Below, piece by piece: positions 8,085 to 17,360 of a DNA stretch of 63,715 nucleotides. The notes under the pieces are model-generated. The model saw only the letters and a list, made by a program, of their open reading frames with translations. It made no database searches and was not told where the DNA came from. Source of the stretch: Candidatus Calditenuis fumarioli (GTDB lineage Archaea; Thermoproteota; Nitrososphaeria_A; Caldarchaeales; Calditenuaceae); assembly GCA_030059665.1 (NCBI GenBank), contig JANVYR010000003.1, positions 1 to 63,715 on the forward strand, in the 5' to 3' direction. The number at the start of each line of letters is the position of its first letter. Positions within the stretch are counted from its first letter, which is position 1. The position numbers and the translations under genes were made by a program.

Positions 8085-9104
8085 GTGAGGGCTGTCCTGC
8101 TGAGGCCAAGGGTCGGGGCCTCGGTCGAGGAGGTTCCGGAGCCGGTGCCCTCGAAGGGGGAGCTGGTGGTGGAGCTGATAGCCTGTGGCCTCTGCGGAAC
8201 TGACGTGGAGCGCATCAGGGGCGGCTACACCGCGGGGAAAGCGGTCCTCGGGCACGAGGCGGTGGGGAGGGTGGTGGAGGTCGGGGAGGGTGTGGATTGG
8301 CTGAGAAGGGGTGAGGTCGTGGTTCCGCACCACCACACGAACTGCGGCGAGTGCTACTACTGCCTAAACGGAAGCCCAACGATGTGCCCTGAGTACCGGA
8401 AGCATCACTTCGATCCCGGAGGCTTCGCGGAGAAGTTCAGGGTTCCCGAGTTCATCGTCAGGAGAGGGGCCGTCTACAAGGTGAGGGGGCTTCGCGATCC
8501 GGAGGAGGCCTGTCTGACGGAACCCCTCGCGTGCTGCATCAGGGCGGCGAAGAGGGCCGGCGTCCGCGAGGGACAGACGGTCGCGGTCTTCGGTGTCGGC
8601 GCCATCGGAGCGCTCTTCGTGGCCCTGCTCAGGGGCCTCGGCGTTGAGGTGCTCGGCGTCGACGTGAACCCCAACCGGCTCGGGATTGCGGAGCGCCTCG
8701 GTGCCCGTGCGGTGGACGCGAGGCAGGGCTCCGTCGAGCAGGAGGTCAGAGCTCTCACCGGCGGAAGGGGTGCGGACGTCTCGATCGTCGCTACCGGAAG
8801 CGTCAGGGCCGTCTCCTCGGCCATATCATCGACCCGCAGCGGTGGTGTCGTCTGCCTCTTCGGACTGCCGTCATCGGGGACCAAGCTCGATCACGACTTC
8901 AGCGAGCTCTTGGTAAGGGAGGTCAGCCTGATCTCCTCGAACGCCGCATCGGAGGAGGAGATGGTGGAGGCCCTCGATCTGATCTCACGGGGGAAGGTCA
9001 GGGGCTCGGAGCTGATCACTCACAGGTTCTCGATAGGGGAGTTCGGCAGGGCGCTCGAGGCGTTCGAGAAGGGAGAGGGAGTGAAGATCGTGATAACCCC
9101 TTAG
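8085..9104 (+). CDS. Zinc-dependent medium-chain alcohol/polyol dehydrogenase
   Basis: MDR-family NAD(P)-dependent dehydrogenase of 339 residues. The catalytic zinc ligands are the Cys in CGLCGTD and the His-Glu in LGHEAVGRV. The structural zinc site is CGECYYCLNGSPTMC (four cysteines). The Rossmann motif is VFGVGAIGALF. The domain order is the usual GroES-like half then the nucleotide half. It is close in type to sorbitol, threonine or glucose dehydrogenases, but I cannot assign the substrate. The start is GTG; ACGTAAAAGTC near 8055 about 30 bp upstream fits a leaderless mRNA. It ends three bases before the convergent psmA. Confidence 0.9.
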   Translation: MRAVLLRPRVGASVEEVPEPVPSKGELVVELIACGLCGTDVERIRGGYTAGKAVLGHEAVGRVVEVGEGVDWLRRGEVVVPHHHTNCGECYYCLNGSPTMCPEYRKHHFDPGGFAEKFRVPEFIVRRGAVYKVRGLRDPEEACLTEPLACCIRAAKRAGVREGQTVAVFGVGAIGALFVALLRGLGVEVLGVDVNPNRLGIAERLGARAVDARQGSVEQEVRALTGGRGADVSIVATGSVRAVSSAISSTRSGGVVCLFGLPSSGTKLDHDFSELLVREVSLISSNAASEEEMVEALDLISRGKVRGSELITHRFSIGEFGRALEAFEKGEGVKIVITP

Positions 9105-9107
9105 CGG

Positions 9108-9842
9108 TCACCGGCTCGACTTGAGGGCCTCCTCCACGAGCGCGTTGACCTCGTCCTCGGGAACCTGGGTGTAGGTCTTAGTGTCGGTCGGTATCACCAC
9201 CATCCTGGCCATCCAGTTCTCGTCGATCTTGTCGACCGACCTGACCAGCGCCCTGATCGCGAGTCTCTTGGCCTCCTCCAGCGGGATCTTCGGGTCGTAG
9301 GTCGCCTCCAGCATCTCCTTCACCCTCTCAGCGCCCCTGCCGATGCTCCAGGCCTTGTACTCCATCACCACGCCGCTCGGCTCGGTGTAGAAGAGCCTGG
9401 TCCCGTCGACCGAGGAGCCGCCGATGAGGAGCGCGACGCCGAAGGGCCTGACGCCGCCGTGCTGTGTGTAGAGCTGCATGAGGTCGCCGATGCGCTTCGC
9501 CACGCTCTCGACCGATGGGGGCTCGTCGTAGGTGAGCCGGTAGCTCTGGGCGTAGATCCTCGCGCTGTCGACGAGGACCCTCGCGTCCGATATCAGCCCA
9601 GAGGCCGCGGCGCCTATGTGCAGGTCGATCTGGAAGATCTTCTGGGAGTAAGTCGGTGCCTGGAGCTTGCTGTGGGCCCTCTCCTCGACCGCGAGCACCA
9701 CCCCTTCGTCCACCCGTATCCCGACGGAGGTAGACCCCGACTTGACCGTCTCGAGCGCGTACTCGACCTGGTAGAGCCTGCCCTGTGGAGAGAAGACGGT
9801 TATGGCCCTGTCATAGGCACCTGCCATGCCCAGCGCTGCCAC
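9108..9842 (-). CDS. psmA: Proteasome subunit alpha
   Basis: Forms the outer heptameric rings of the 20S proteasome, which gate substrate entry and dock the PAN or CDC48 ATPase. The product is 244 residues. The N-terminal gate and H0 helix are YDRAITVFSPQGRLYQVEYALE. RPFGVALLIGG and the C-terminal TKTYTQVPEDEVNALVEEAL are typical, and the N-terminal catalytic Thr of beta subunits is absent. AAGGAGGTG sits about seven bases before the GTG at 9842 and supports that start over the internal ATG at 9827. No beta subunit is in the window. Confidence 0.96.
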   Translation of the reverse strand: MAALGMAGAYDRAITVFSPQGRLYQVEYALETVKSGSTSVGIRVDEGVVLAVEERAHSKLQAPTYSQKIFQIDLHIGAAASGLISDARVLVDSARIYAQSYRLTYDEPPSVESVAKRIGDLMQLYTQHGGVRPFGVALLIGGSSVDGTRLFYTEPSGVVMEYKAWSIGRGAERVKEMLEATYDPKIPLEEAKRLAIRALVRSVDKIDENWMARMVVIPTDTKTYTQVPEDEVNALVEEALKSSR

Positions 9843-9928
9843 TCCGATCCACCTCCTTGAGGAGACCCTAATCCCTCAGAGATATAGCTATGCTGACGCG
9901 CCGCCCTGAGGACGACCCTGCCGACCCG

Positions 9929-9945
9929 AAAAGCTTCAAGCTTTT
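9929..9945. promoter_or_regulatory. Perfect 17-bp palindrome AAAAGCTT-C-AAGCTTTT upstream of reverse gyrase
   Basis: Two perfect 8-bp arms flank a single central C, ending 36 bp before the reverse gyrase ATG in the 139-bp divergent psmA-rgy spacer. Its right arm is the best TATA-like stretch before rgy, so a bound dimer would cover the core promoter. The central CTTCAAG recurs in the palindrome before mbf1 (37194-37204). Confidence 0.5.
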
Positions 9946-9981
9946 GTCCGACCGCTCGGGACCTTCTGACGGCAGCGGGTC

Positions 9982-12900
9982 ATGCGGACGGTGTACAGGG
10001 GCCTCTGCCCGAACTGCGGAGGGGACATCAGCGACGAGGAGCTCCTCACGAACGGCGTCTGCGGCAACTGCGTGCCGTTCAGGGCCTCCAGCAGGACGGA
10101 GGTCCACACCTACCTGCTGAGGACCGGGAAGCTCAGGGAATACAGGGACGCGCTGGAGCTCTCGATCAGGGTGGAGGAGTTCAGGGACCTCTTCAGGCGG
10201 CTGGTCGGATCAGCTCCCTGGTCGCTCCAGGAGACTTGGGCGAGGAGGGTGTTCCTGGGGAGGAGCTTCTCGATCGTGGCGCCGACGGGGCTCGGGAAGA
10301 CGACGTTCGGCATCGTGACGGCTATCTACCTCCACCTCAACTCCGGCTCCAGGAGCTACCTGATACTTCCGAGCAGCCTCCTCGTCCAGCACGTCCACGA
10401 GAGGTTCGAGGACTACCTCCGCAAGCTCGGCAGGGAGCTGAGGGTCGTGTCGTACAGGTCCGGCCTCTCCGAGGCGAGGGCGGCGGACGTCCTCTCGGCG
10501 ATCAGCTCGGGCGACTTCGACGTCCTGATCACGACCGACCGTTTCCTCTACAACCGCTACGACCTGCTCAGGGGCAAGGAGTTCGACTACGTCTTCGTCG
10601 ACGACGTCGACTCCTTCCTTCGCAGCCCGAGGAACATCGACAAGGTCGTGGAGCTGATGGGGTACGACCCTGCGGTCGTGGAGACGGTGTTGAGGATGAT
10701 CCGGCTGACGAGGAAGCGGAAGCCGACGGAGGAGGACTTCAGGGAGTACGAGTCGCTCGACGAGGAGCTGGAGAGGTACCGGAGGAGCTCGACTCGGAAG
10801 GTCCTGATCGTCTCGGGCGCCACCGCGAGGGCCAGGAGGACCCTCCGCATCAGGGTCTTCAGGGAGCTCTTCGGCTTCGAGCCGGGCCACACCTTCGAGC
10901 TCGTGAGGAACATCGGTCTGTACTACCTGAGGCAGGTGGGCGATCTGCGGGAGCAGGTGGTGGAGCTGGTGAAAAGGCACGGAGGGGGTGCTCTGGTCTT
11001 CGTACCCCAGACGGCAGGCGTCCAGGGCGCCGAGGCCCTCGCGGAGGCGCTGAGGAGGGAGGGCGTGCCGTGCTACGCCTACAACAGGTTCAGCCCCAGG
11101 ATGCTCGACCGGTTCGTCAAGGGCGAGTACGAGGTGCTGCTGGGCGTTGCCAGCACCAGGAGCCCCCTCGCCAGGGGGATCGACCTGCCCGAGAGGATCC
11201 GGTACGTCGTCTTCGCGGGCGTTCCGAGGAGGGAGATAGCGATCGGCAGGGACGAGTACAGGCCCCAGATGCTCCTCTCGGTCTTCAAGCACGTGGCGCC
11301 GCTCCTAGACGGTCCTCTTGCGGAGGAGGCGGTCCGCGTGACCGGTGCGCTATCGAGGGTCGTCCCAACGGTCAGCGAGGTCGTGGAGCGGGTGAGGGCC
11401 GCGATCCAGTCGGGCGCGAAGCTGGAGGGCTTCGAGGGCCACGTTCAGGAGCTCGTGATGAGGGCCCGGGACCTGCTGGCCAGGATCATGACGCCGGAGA
11501 GGGTTGCGGTGCTCTCGGAGCGGGCCGACATACAGCTGAAGGTCACGCAGGAGGGCTACAGCCTGATCATCCCCGACGTAGACGGCTTCATCCAGGCCTC
11601 CGGGAGGTGCTCGAGGCTCTTCGCCGGCGGAATCACCAGGGGCGTCGCCATAGTGCTGGTCGACGACGAGAAGGCCTTCCACGGCTTCCGGAAGCGGCTC
11701 GAGTCCCTCTACGACGAGACCCTCGAACCGTACGAGCTGCAGAAGGTGGAGGAGGACTTCAGGAAGGTCGACGAGGACAGGAAGCGGGTGATGTTGGTCA
11801 GGTCCGGTCAGATAGAGCCGGAGAGGTTCGACGTGATGAGGAACGCCCTAGTCATCGTCGAATCGCCCACCAAGGCCAGGACCATCGCGTCCTTCTTCGG
11901 GAGGCCCGCGAGGAGGGAGATAGGGGACCTGACGGCGTACGAATCCGTCAGCGGCCAGGCGCTGCTGACCGTCGTGGCCTCCGGGGGCCACGTCTTCGAC
12001 CTCACGACGTCGGGCGGATTCCACGGAGTCCTCCAGCTCGACTCGAGGTACGTTCCGATCTACACGCCGATCGTCAGGTGCCTCGACTGCGGGAACCAGT
12101 TCGTCGACGCGGAGAGGTGCCCGCGCTGCGGCTCGGACAGGGTCAGGAGCAAGATGGAGGTTGTCAGGGCCCTCAGGTCGCTCGCGATGGAGGCGAACGA
12201 GGTACTGATAGCCACGGACCCCGACGCGGAGGGTGAGAAGATAGGCTACGACATCTACTGCGCCGTCAGGCCCTACAACGACAACGTCCGGAGGCTCGAG
12301 TTCCACGAGGTCACGCGGAGGGCCCTTGCGGCTGCGCTCGCATCGCCGAGGGGCATCAAGGAAGGCCTCGTGGAGGCCCAGCTGCTGAGGAGGATAGAGG
12401 ACAGGTGGGTAGGGTTCGAGCTGAGCAGGAGGCTCCAGCAGCACTTCGGCAGGAAGACCCTCTCGGCCGGCAGGGTCCAGACTCCAGTGCTCGGGTGGGT
12501 GGTGGAGAGGACCGTCGAGGCCTCGAGGAAGATACCGGCGCTGACGGTGGTGCTCGAGGACGGCATGCGCGTCGAGTTCCTCAACCCGGTCGACGCGGAG
12601 AGGGCGAGGGAGCTGTACGAGAAGGGAGAGCTGTACTGCGACGTCGTGGAGGTCGCATCCGAGGTCAGGGAGGTCCATCCGCTTCCTCCCTACACGACGG
12701 ACTCCATGCTGCGCGACGCCTGGCAGTTCTTCAGGATGGGAGCGACCGAGACGATGGAGGCCGCACAGACGCTCTTCGAGTCAGGCCTGATCACCTACCA
12801 CAGGACCGATTCGACCACGGTCTCGACGGCCGGTCTCAACGTCGCCAGGTCCTACATCGAGGAGAAGTTCCCTGGCTCCTTCAGGCCTAGGACCTATGCC

Positions 12901-13566
12901 AGGGAGGGAGCCCACGAGTGCATCAGGCCCACGAGGCCGCTCGACGAGAGGATGCTGAGCTACTACGTCCAGTCAGGAGCTCTCACCACGGCCGCCCGAA
13001 TCGGGAGGAGGGAGCTGGCACTGTACGGCATGATCTTCCGGCGCTTCATCGCGAGCCAGATGCCTGAGGCGAGGGTCAGGTACCAGACCGTCTCGTTCAG
13101 GCTCCTCGGCAACTCGGTCCAGCAGGAGAGGGCCGTGGAGGTCCTCGAGGAGGGCTTCCTGAGGGTTAACCCGGTCGTCAACGTCCAGCAACCCATCGTC
13201 CCGGGAAGGAGGAGGGTGCGGGAGATCGCCTTCAGGCGCGTTCCAGCTGCGAGGCTCCTGACCGAGGGCGAGGTGATCGCGCTGATGAAGAGCAGGGGCA
13301 TCGGCCGTCCGAGCACGTACGCCAAGATCGTCAGGACCCTGTACGACCGGAACTACGTCATCCAGCGTGCCGGAAGGATGATAGCGACCAAGCTGGGCAA
13401 GCAGGTCTACGGTTTCCTCCACTCGACGTTCGGCGACTTCGTCTCCGAGGAGCTGACCCGACAGCTCGAGGCCAAGATGGACGAGATAGAGGAGGGTAGG
13501 GCCAACTACCTCGAGGTCTTGAGGGAGCTGAGGGCCTCCCTCGCCGCGCTGATGTCGAAGGGCTGA
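9982..13566 (+). CDS. rgy: Reverse gyrase
   Basis: ATP-dependent type IA topoisomerase that introduces positive supercoils; it is a hallmark of hyperthermophiles. The full-length fused protein has 1194 residues. The N-terminal zinc finger is CPNCGGD...CGNC. The SF2 helicase half has Walker A APTGLGKTT (about 100-108), an FVDDVDSFL box II and a second RecA domain. The topoisomerase IA half starts near residue 625 (LVIVESPTKARTI), with a second zinc finger (CLDCGNQF, CPRCGS), the metal triad D746-x-D748-x-E750 and the catalytic Tyr939 in LITYHRTDSTT. No frameshift or split is seen. A strong palindrome (9929-9945) lies in the promoter. Confidence 0.98.
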   Translation: MRTVYRGLCPNCGGDISDEELLTNGVCGNCVPFRASSRTEVHTYLLRTGKLREYRDALELSIRVEEFRDLFRRLVGSAPWSLQETWARRVFLGRSFSIVAPTGLGKTTFGIVTAIYLHLNSGSRSYLILPSSLLVQHVHERFEDYLRKLGRELRVVSYRSGLSEARAADVLSAISSGDFDVLITTDRFLYNRYDLLRGKEFDYVFVDDVDSFLRSPRNIDKVVELMGYDPAVVETVLRMIRLTRKRKPTEEDFREYESLDEELERYRRSSTRKVLIVSGATARARRTLRIRVFRELFGFEPGHTFELVRNIGLYYLRQVGDLREQVVELVKRHGGGALVFVPQTAGVQGAEALAEALRREGVPCYAYNRFSPRMLDRFVKGEYEVLLGVASTRSPLARGIDLPERIRYVVFAGVPRREIAIGRDEYRPQMLLSVFKHVAPLLDGPLAEEAVRVTGALSRVVPTVSEVVERVRAAIQSGAKLEGFEGHVQELVMRARDLLARIMTPERVAVLSERADIQLKVTQEGYSLIIPDVDGFIQASGRCSRLFAGGITRGVAIVLVDDEKAFHGFRKRLESLYDETLEPYELQKVEEDFRKVDEDRKRVMLVRSGQIEPERFDVMRNALVIVESPTKARTIASFFGRPARREIGDLTAYESVSGQALLTVVASGGHVFDLTTSGGFHGVLQLDSRYVPIYTPIVRCLDCGNQFVDAERCPRCGSDRVRSKMEVVRALRSLAMEANEVLIATDPDAEGEKIGYDIYCAVRPYNDNVRRLEFHEVTRRALAAALASPRGIKEGLVEAQLLRRIEDRWVGFELSRRLQQHFGRKTLSAGRVQTPVLGWVVERTVEASRKIPALTVVLEDGMRVEFLNPVDAERARELYEKGELYCDVVEVASEVREVHPLPPYTTDSMLRDAWQFFRMGATETMEAAQTLFESGLITYHRTDSTTVSTAGLNVARSYIEEKFPGSFRPRTYAREGAHECIRPTRPLDERMLSYYVQSGALTTAARIGRRELALYGMIFRRFIASQMPEARVRYQTVSFRLLGNSVQQERAVEVLEEGFLRVNPVVNVQQPIVPGRRRVREIAFRRVPAARLLTEGEVIALMKSRGIGRPSTYAKIVRTLYDRNYVIQRAGRMIATKLGKQVYGFLHSTFGDFVSEELTRQLEAKMDEIEEGRANYLEVLRELRASLAALMSKG

Positions 13567-13586
13567 GGAGGGACCGGACTCTCCGG

Positions 13587-14969
13587 CTAACCCTCGGACG
13601 CCGGTCGGCCCCCTGAGCTCTGGGCGGTTCCTGACGGCTCCTGGACTCCCAGCACCGTGAGCTCTATCCTCTCCGGCTCCACCCCCAGCAGCTCCCTGAG
13701 CGACGGCCTGGTGCGGCCGTTATCTCCGTGGATCAGCTCCTTCACGTAGAGCCCTCCGTCGACGACCAGCGTGAGCTCGTAGGTCCTCTCGTCGATCTGG
13801 ACCGCAGTCACCTCGTGGACCGTCCTCTTCCTCAGCCTGTCCCCTCTCCTCCTCAGGACCCTCGTGGGAGTCCTCTGCTCGATCACCGAGCCCCTCAAAC
13901 GCCCGCAGGCCCTCAGGACCTCGTCGGCGGGCACCGGAGAAGAGAAGGCGACGCGCACCAGGTAGACCTTCCGCTTCCTCTCCGTCTCGGTCTTGAGGAA
14001 CCTCACGTCCGCCCTCGTCGCAGGCCCCAGACCGATCACCTCCACCTTCCCGTTGGAGAACTCCCTCACCCTCCTCGCGAACTCCTCCAGGTCCACCCTC
14101 CGCCGCCTGGGCTCGGAGAGCTCGAGCACGAAGGGCCTCCCGGTCCCCTCGACCGCAGCGTCCAGGTCCTCCCTCCCAGCCGCGTGGAAGGTGAACCCCA
14201 TGGCGCCCCAGAGCTCCAGCGCCGGAAGGCCGATGTACTCGGCGATCGAGAGGTCAGGACCCTCCCTCCTCCCCGTGTAGCCGCAGGCGTCGCAGCCCCT
14301 GCCCCAGCAGGAGTCGCAGAGCCAGGGCGTCTGAGGGGTCGACCTGGAGTGCTTCAGGTACCTTCCCCTGACCATCACCGGTGAGGGCCGAACCTCGTAC
14401 GTGGACGTGAACGGGTCGAGGAGGACCTCCAGCTCGGGGTTCGACTGGGCGAACTGCTTGCCCGTCAGCTCGGCGAAGAGCCTCCTAGCCTCACGGGTGA
14501 CGTCGCGCCTGATCGACTCGGCCGCCTCGAGGCCGTAGGCGCTGATCAGGTGGTCCTCGAGGCTCCTGACGTGCGGTGGGACGAACGTTCCCACGCTGAA
14601 GGTCGAGTACTCGTAGGCTGAGGCCTTCTCGGCCGCCCCCCTCACCAGGGCACCGATCGAATCGGATGAGACCTTGCCGCCGCAGAGTTCACACGGCTCA
14701 GCCCCCACCTCCTCTCCCTCACCCCACCCGCGGAGGAGCGAGGCGGAACCGGCGTGACCCGACCTCGCAAGACCTCTGATCAGATCTTTGTCGTTGCTGC
14801 GCATCGCCTCCTCGAACGCGGCCTCCATCAGCGACGAGCCGATCTCCGACCTGGGCCTGTCGGGCCACGTGAGCGCGAAGAGCCTCCCGAGGCAGCGGAC
14901 GCAGAGCGCGTGGTCTATCAGGAGCGCCCTGACCTTTCGCAGGACATCCTCCCCGATCCCCATCGACAC
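13587..14969 (-). CDS. pus10: tRNA pseudouridine synthase Pus10
   Basis: Archaeal Pus10 makes pseudouridine 54 and/or 55 in the T-loop of tRNA. The product is 460 residues. The N-terminal region carries zinc-binding cysteines (CVRCLGRLF at about 23, CELCGGK at about 92, then CDSCWGRGCDACG). The central part is THUMP-like and the catalytic core is C-terminal. The catalytic Asp should be in GREDLDAAVEGTGRPF. From memory the family usually has an Arg a few residues after REDxD, where this protein has Ala. It is eight bases upstream of nothing else in its own direction; the GTPBP1-like gene just above it is co-directional, so the two probably form an operon. Confidence 0.9.
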   Translation of the reverse strand: MSMGIGEDVLRKVRALLIDHALCVRCLGRLFALTWPDRPRSEIGSSLMEAAFEEAMRSNDKDLIRGLARSGHAGSASLLRGWGEGEEVGAEPCELCGGKVSSDSIGALVRGAAEKASAYEYSTFSVGTFVPPHVRSLEDHLISAYGLEAAESIRRDVTREARRLFAELTGKQFAQSNPELEVLLDPFTSTYEVRPSPVMVRGRYLKHSRSTPQTPWLCDSCWGRGCDACGYTGRREGPDLSIAEYIGLPALELWGAMGFTFHAAGREDLDAAVEGTGRPFVLELSEPRRRRVDLEEFARRVREFSNGKVEVIGLGPATRADVRFLKTETERKRKVYLVRVAFSSPVPADEVLRACGRLRGSVIEQRTPTRVLRRRGDRLRKRTVHEVTAVQIDERTYELTLVVDGGLYVKELIHGDNGRTRPSLRELLGVEPERIELTVLGVQEPSGTAQSSGGRPASEG

Positions 14970-14976
14970 GCACCCT

Positions 14977-16545
14977 CTATCCGACCGAGGTCACCCGGCC
15001 TATTCCCTTGACCCTTCCCTCCCTCAGCACGAAGACGTCGCCCGCTCTGAGGAACTCGGGTCTGTACTTGAACGTGAACCTGGCCCTTCCCTGCTCTCCT
15101 GGCTTGAGGTACTCGCGGTCGAGGATCTCCATCCGCGCGGACTGGGCGATGGTGTGGCAGTGCACTATCGGCTCGTATCCGCTCGCGATCCGGGTCGGGT
15201 GGGAGAGGATCAGGACCTCCGCCTCGAAGTTCCAGATGGCCCGGGGCCTCACCTCCCTGTCGGCTATCACCATTCCCCTCCTGACCGAGTCGTGCGGAAC
15301 GCCCTTGATCGCGATCCCGACTATCTGCCCTGCCTCCGCCTCCTCGACCCGGGCGTTGTGGATCTCGATGCTCCTGGCCCTCACCTCAGCGAACTCGCCC
15401 TTCCTGTCGGGGCCGAGCAGCAGCGTGGCGCCGCTCCTCAGACGTCCCTGAAGGATCGTCCCAGAGACGACGGTTCCGGTTCCCTCGACGTCGTACACGC
15501 GGTCGATGTACATCAGGAAGGGCCTGTCGCTCGGCTTCGGCCGTGCGGGGAGCATCGAGAGGAGCTGGTAGAGGAGGTCGAACCCCTGCCTCGTCACCGA
15601 GGAGGTCTCGAGGATCGGCACGACCACGTTCAGCTTGTCGATCACCACATGAAGGTCCGAGGGCTCTCTCACGTGCATCGGCACCCTTCCCACCCGCTTC
15701 ACGAGCCTTGCGACCTCTTCCCTAACCTCCTCGAGCCTCCTCGATCCGACCTTGTCGGCCTTGGTCACGCAGAGGATGACCGGTATGCCGGCCGCGAAGA
15801 GGATTCCCAGGTGCTCACGGGTGATGTGGGTGGGCCCGTCGTCGGCCGCCACCACCACGAGCCCGTAGTCCACCTCCTGGCCCAGCAGCCCGCGGATTGT
15901 GGTCCTAAGCCAGGGCTCGTGTCCCACGGTGTCGACGATGCTCACCACCTTGTCCGCCTCGGAGACGACCCTCGCCCTCTCTTTCCTGTCGAGCGGGTTC
16001 TTCACCAGCATGGGTTTCCCGTCCTTGAAGCCGAGCACGGCGAAGTGCAGGTCGGCCGAGAGGTTCCTGGCTATCTCGTGGGGGAGAGTGTCCATGTAGA
16101 GCCACTTGGTGCCGTCGTCGCTCTCCCCGGTGAGGAGGCACGCGATCAGGGTGGACTTGCCGTGGTTGACGTGACCCGCAACGCCGAGCGTCACGTGGTT
16201 GCTCATGGGCCTCGTGAGGGCCTCGATCACGACCTTCGCGATCTCCCCACGCTCGGAGGAGAACCGCTCGACCCTCTTCACGCTGGCACCGCACTCGGCC
16301 GCGAGCGCCCTGATGACCGCGATGCTCTCCTCCAGCTCGACCTGGTTCAGACCCGCGACCTCGCCCTCATCGTCGACGCCGATCACGTAGACCGCAACGC
16401 CCTTCCCCTCCTCGAGCCTCGCCCTCATCTGCGCGACCAGGTGCTGCCTCCTCTCCGGTTTGAGGTGGTACGATTGGATGAGCCTCGACTTGAACTCGAT
16501 GTGGCCCCTCTCGGCGTCTGGAATTGTCACCCGCTCGGAGCCCAC
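14977..16545 (-). CDS. GTPBP1-like elongation-factor-family GTPase
   Basis: Translational GTPase of 522 residues related to eukaryotic GTPBP1/2. An N-terminal domain (IEFKSRLIQSYHLKPERR) precedes the G domain. G1 is GHVNHGKST at about residue 124, G3 is DTVGHE and G4 is TKAD. EF-Tu-like beta-barrel domains follow (YDVEGTGTVVSGTI; GQIVGIAIKGV). The family is linked to ribosome or mRNA surveillance; its exact role in archaea is unknown. The start is GTG, with GCTATAAAACG (minus, near 16577) about 30 bp upstream, so it is probably leaderless. Pus10 follows after seven bases, suggesting an operon. Confidence 0.88.
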   Translation of the reverse strand: MGSERVTIPDAERGHIEFKSRLIQSYHLKPERRQHLVAQMRARLEEGKGVAVYVIGVDDEGEVAGLNQVELEESIAVIRALAAECGASVKRVERFSSERGEIAKVVIEALTRPMSNHVTLGVAGHVNHGKSTLIACLLTGESDDGTKWLYMDTLPHEIARNLSADLHFAVLGFKDGKPMLVKNPLDRKERARVVSEADKVVSIVDTVGHEPWLRTTIRGLLGQEVDYGLVVVAADDGPTHITREHLGILFAAGIPVILCVTKADKVGSRRLEEVREEVARLVKRVGRVPMHVREPSDLHVVIDKLNVVVPILETSSVTRQGFDLLYQLLSMLPARPKPSDRPFLMYIDRVYDVEGTGTVVSGTILQGRLRSGATLLLGPDRKGEFAEVRARSIEIHNARVEEAEAGQIVGIAIKGVPHDSVRRGMVIADREVRPRAIWNFEAEVLILSHPTRIASGYEPIVHCHTIAQSARMEILDREYLKPGEQGRARFTFKYRPEFLRAGDVFVLREGRVKGIGRVTSVG

Positions 16546-16605
16546 CCTCTGCCCCCAGCGACGAGTCGTCCGCGTTTTATAGCGGTTTTCCGGTCGATCG
16601 CGGGC

Positions 16606-16968
16606 TCAGGCCTTCAGGACCCTCCTCGAGGCCCTTCCCACGAGGATCCCTCCGACGAGACCGATCAGGAAGGTGGCTGTGCCGTTGAAGCGGTGCGCGA
16701 CCTCGACCGGGCCCTCGGCGTTGAGCAGCAGCATCGACAGCCCCAGCGCCCCCTGGAGGCCCGTCAGCACGGAAAGCACCAGGCCGAGGACGAGGGCCGG
16801 CATGAAGCGACGGCCGATGACCGCGTAGGCCACCGATGCGGCGAAGGCGACGACCCCGAGTCCCAGGTGCAGGGGCAGGAGGGCCGACGCCATACGGGCC
16901 TCTCCGATCGCGACGTTGGCCAGCAGGACGACCGCCAGGACCGCACCCAGAACGGTCCTCGCGTTCAA
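16606..16968 (-). CDS. Predicted four-helix integral membrane protein
   Basis: A 120-residue hydrophobic protein with four apparent membrane helices (about residues 6-22, 30-50, 55-78 and 95-113). His-containing motifs lie near helix ends (PLHLGLG at about 32 and VAHRFNG at about 90). That pattern recalls small haem-binding or CtaA-like membrane proteins, but I cannot assign a function. Its ATG overlaps the stop of the MoaD-like gene by four bases, so the two are translationally coupled. Confidence 0.7.
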   Translation of the reverse strand: MNARTVLGAVLAVVLLANVAIGEARMASALLPLHLGLGVVAFAASVAYAVIGRRFMPALVLGLVLSVLTGLQGALGLSMLLLNAEGPVEVAHRFNGTATFLIGLVGGILVGRASRRVLKA

Positions 16969-17246
16969 GAAAGACCACCCGAAACTGCAGGGAGTATCAG
17001 GACCTCGTCGCCGTCCCTGAGGGGCCTGTCCTCGTCCCAGCTCACGAGCGAGTCGTTGACGTAGAGGTTCACGAAGCGCCGGAGCCTCATCTCCTCGTCC
17101 AGCAGCCGGTTCCTGAGCTCAGCGCCGAAGCGGTCGGCCAGCTTCATCACCAAGTCCCTCACGCTCTCCGCCTCCAGCTCCACCTCCCGCTGGCCTCCCA
17201 TGTGGACCGCGAGCGGTGCGGTCACGACGACCCTGACCCTCGCCAT
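16965..17246 (-). CDS. MoaD/ThiS-like ubiquitin-fold sulfur carrier protein
   Basis: Beta-grasp protein of 93 residues. MoaD proteins carry the thiocarboxylate sulfur used to make molybdopterin; archaeal relatives (SAMPs) can also be protein modifiers. The end reads RPLRDGDEVLILPAVSGGLS. The Gly-Gly is followed by Leu-Ser rather than being terminal, so maturation or a non-canonical tail must be invoked if it acts as a carrier. FVNLYVNDS and the GDEV turn are typical of the fold. I start it at the ATG at 17246 (MARVRVVV); an in-frame upstream start at 17291 adds 15 unconserved residues. Molybdoenzymes occur at 25-38 kb, so a cofactor role is plausible. Confidence 0.8.
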   Translation of the reverse strand: MARVRVVVTAPLAVHMGGQREVELEAESVRDLVMKLADRFGAELRNRLLDEEMRLRRFVNLYVNDSLVSWDEDRPLRDGDEVLILPAVSGGLS

Positions 17247-17360
17247 TCTGCCCGCATCACCGAGCACCTCGACAAAAACCCTGCAGCCCACCCCACGCCT
17301 TCCCCAACCTGCCGGGCACAGATTTTAGAGCTCGTCGGGTCCGGATGGTTGGGATAGCGG

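Noticed and set aside
10236..12236. Plus-strand frame of 666 codons inside reverse gyrase
   Set aside because: Arg/Gly-rich, low-complexity translation that follows the reverse gyrase codons in another phase; no motif.
14788..17064. Plus-strand frame of 758 codons opposite Pus10 and the GTPase
   Set aside because: His/Pro/Leu-rich antisense shadow of two well-supported genes.
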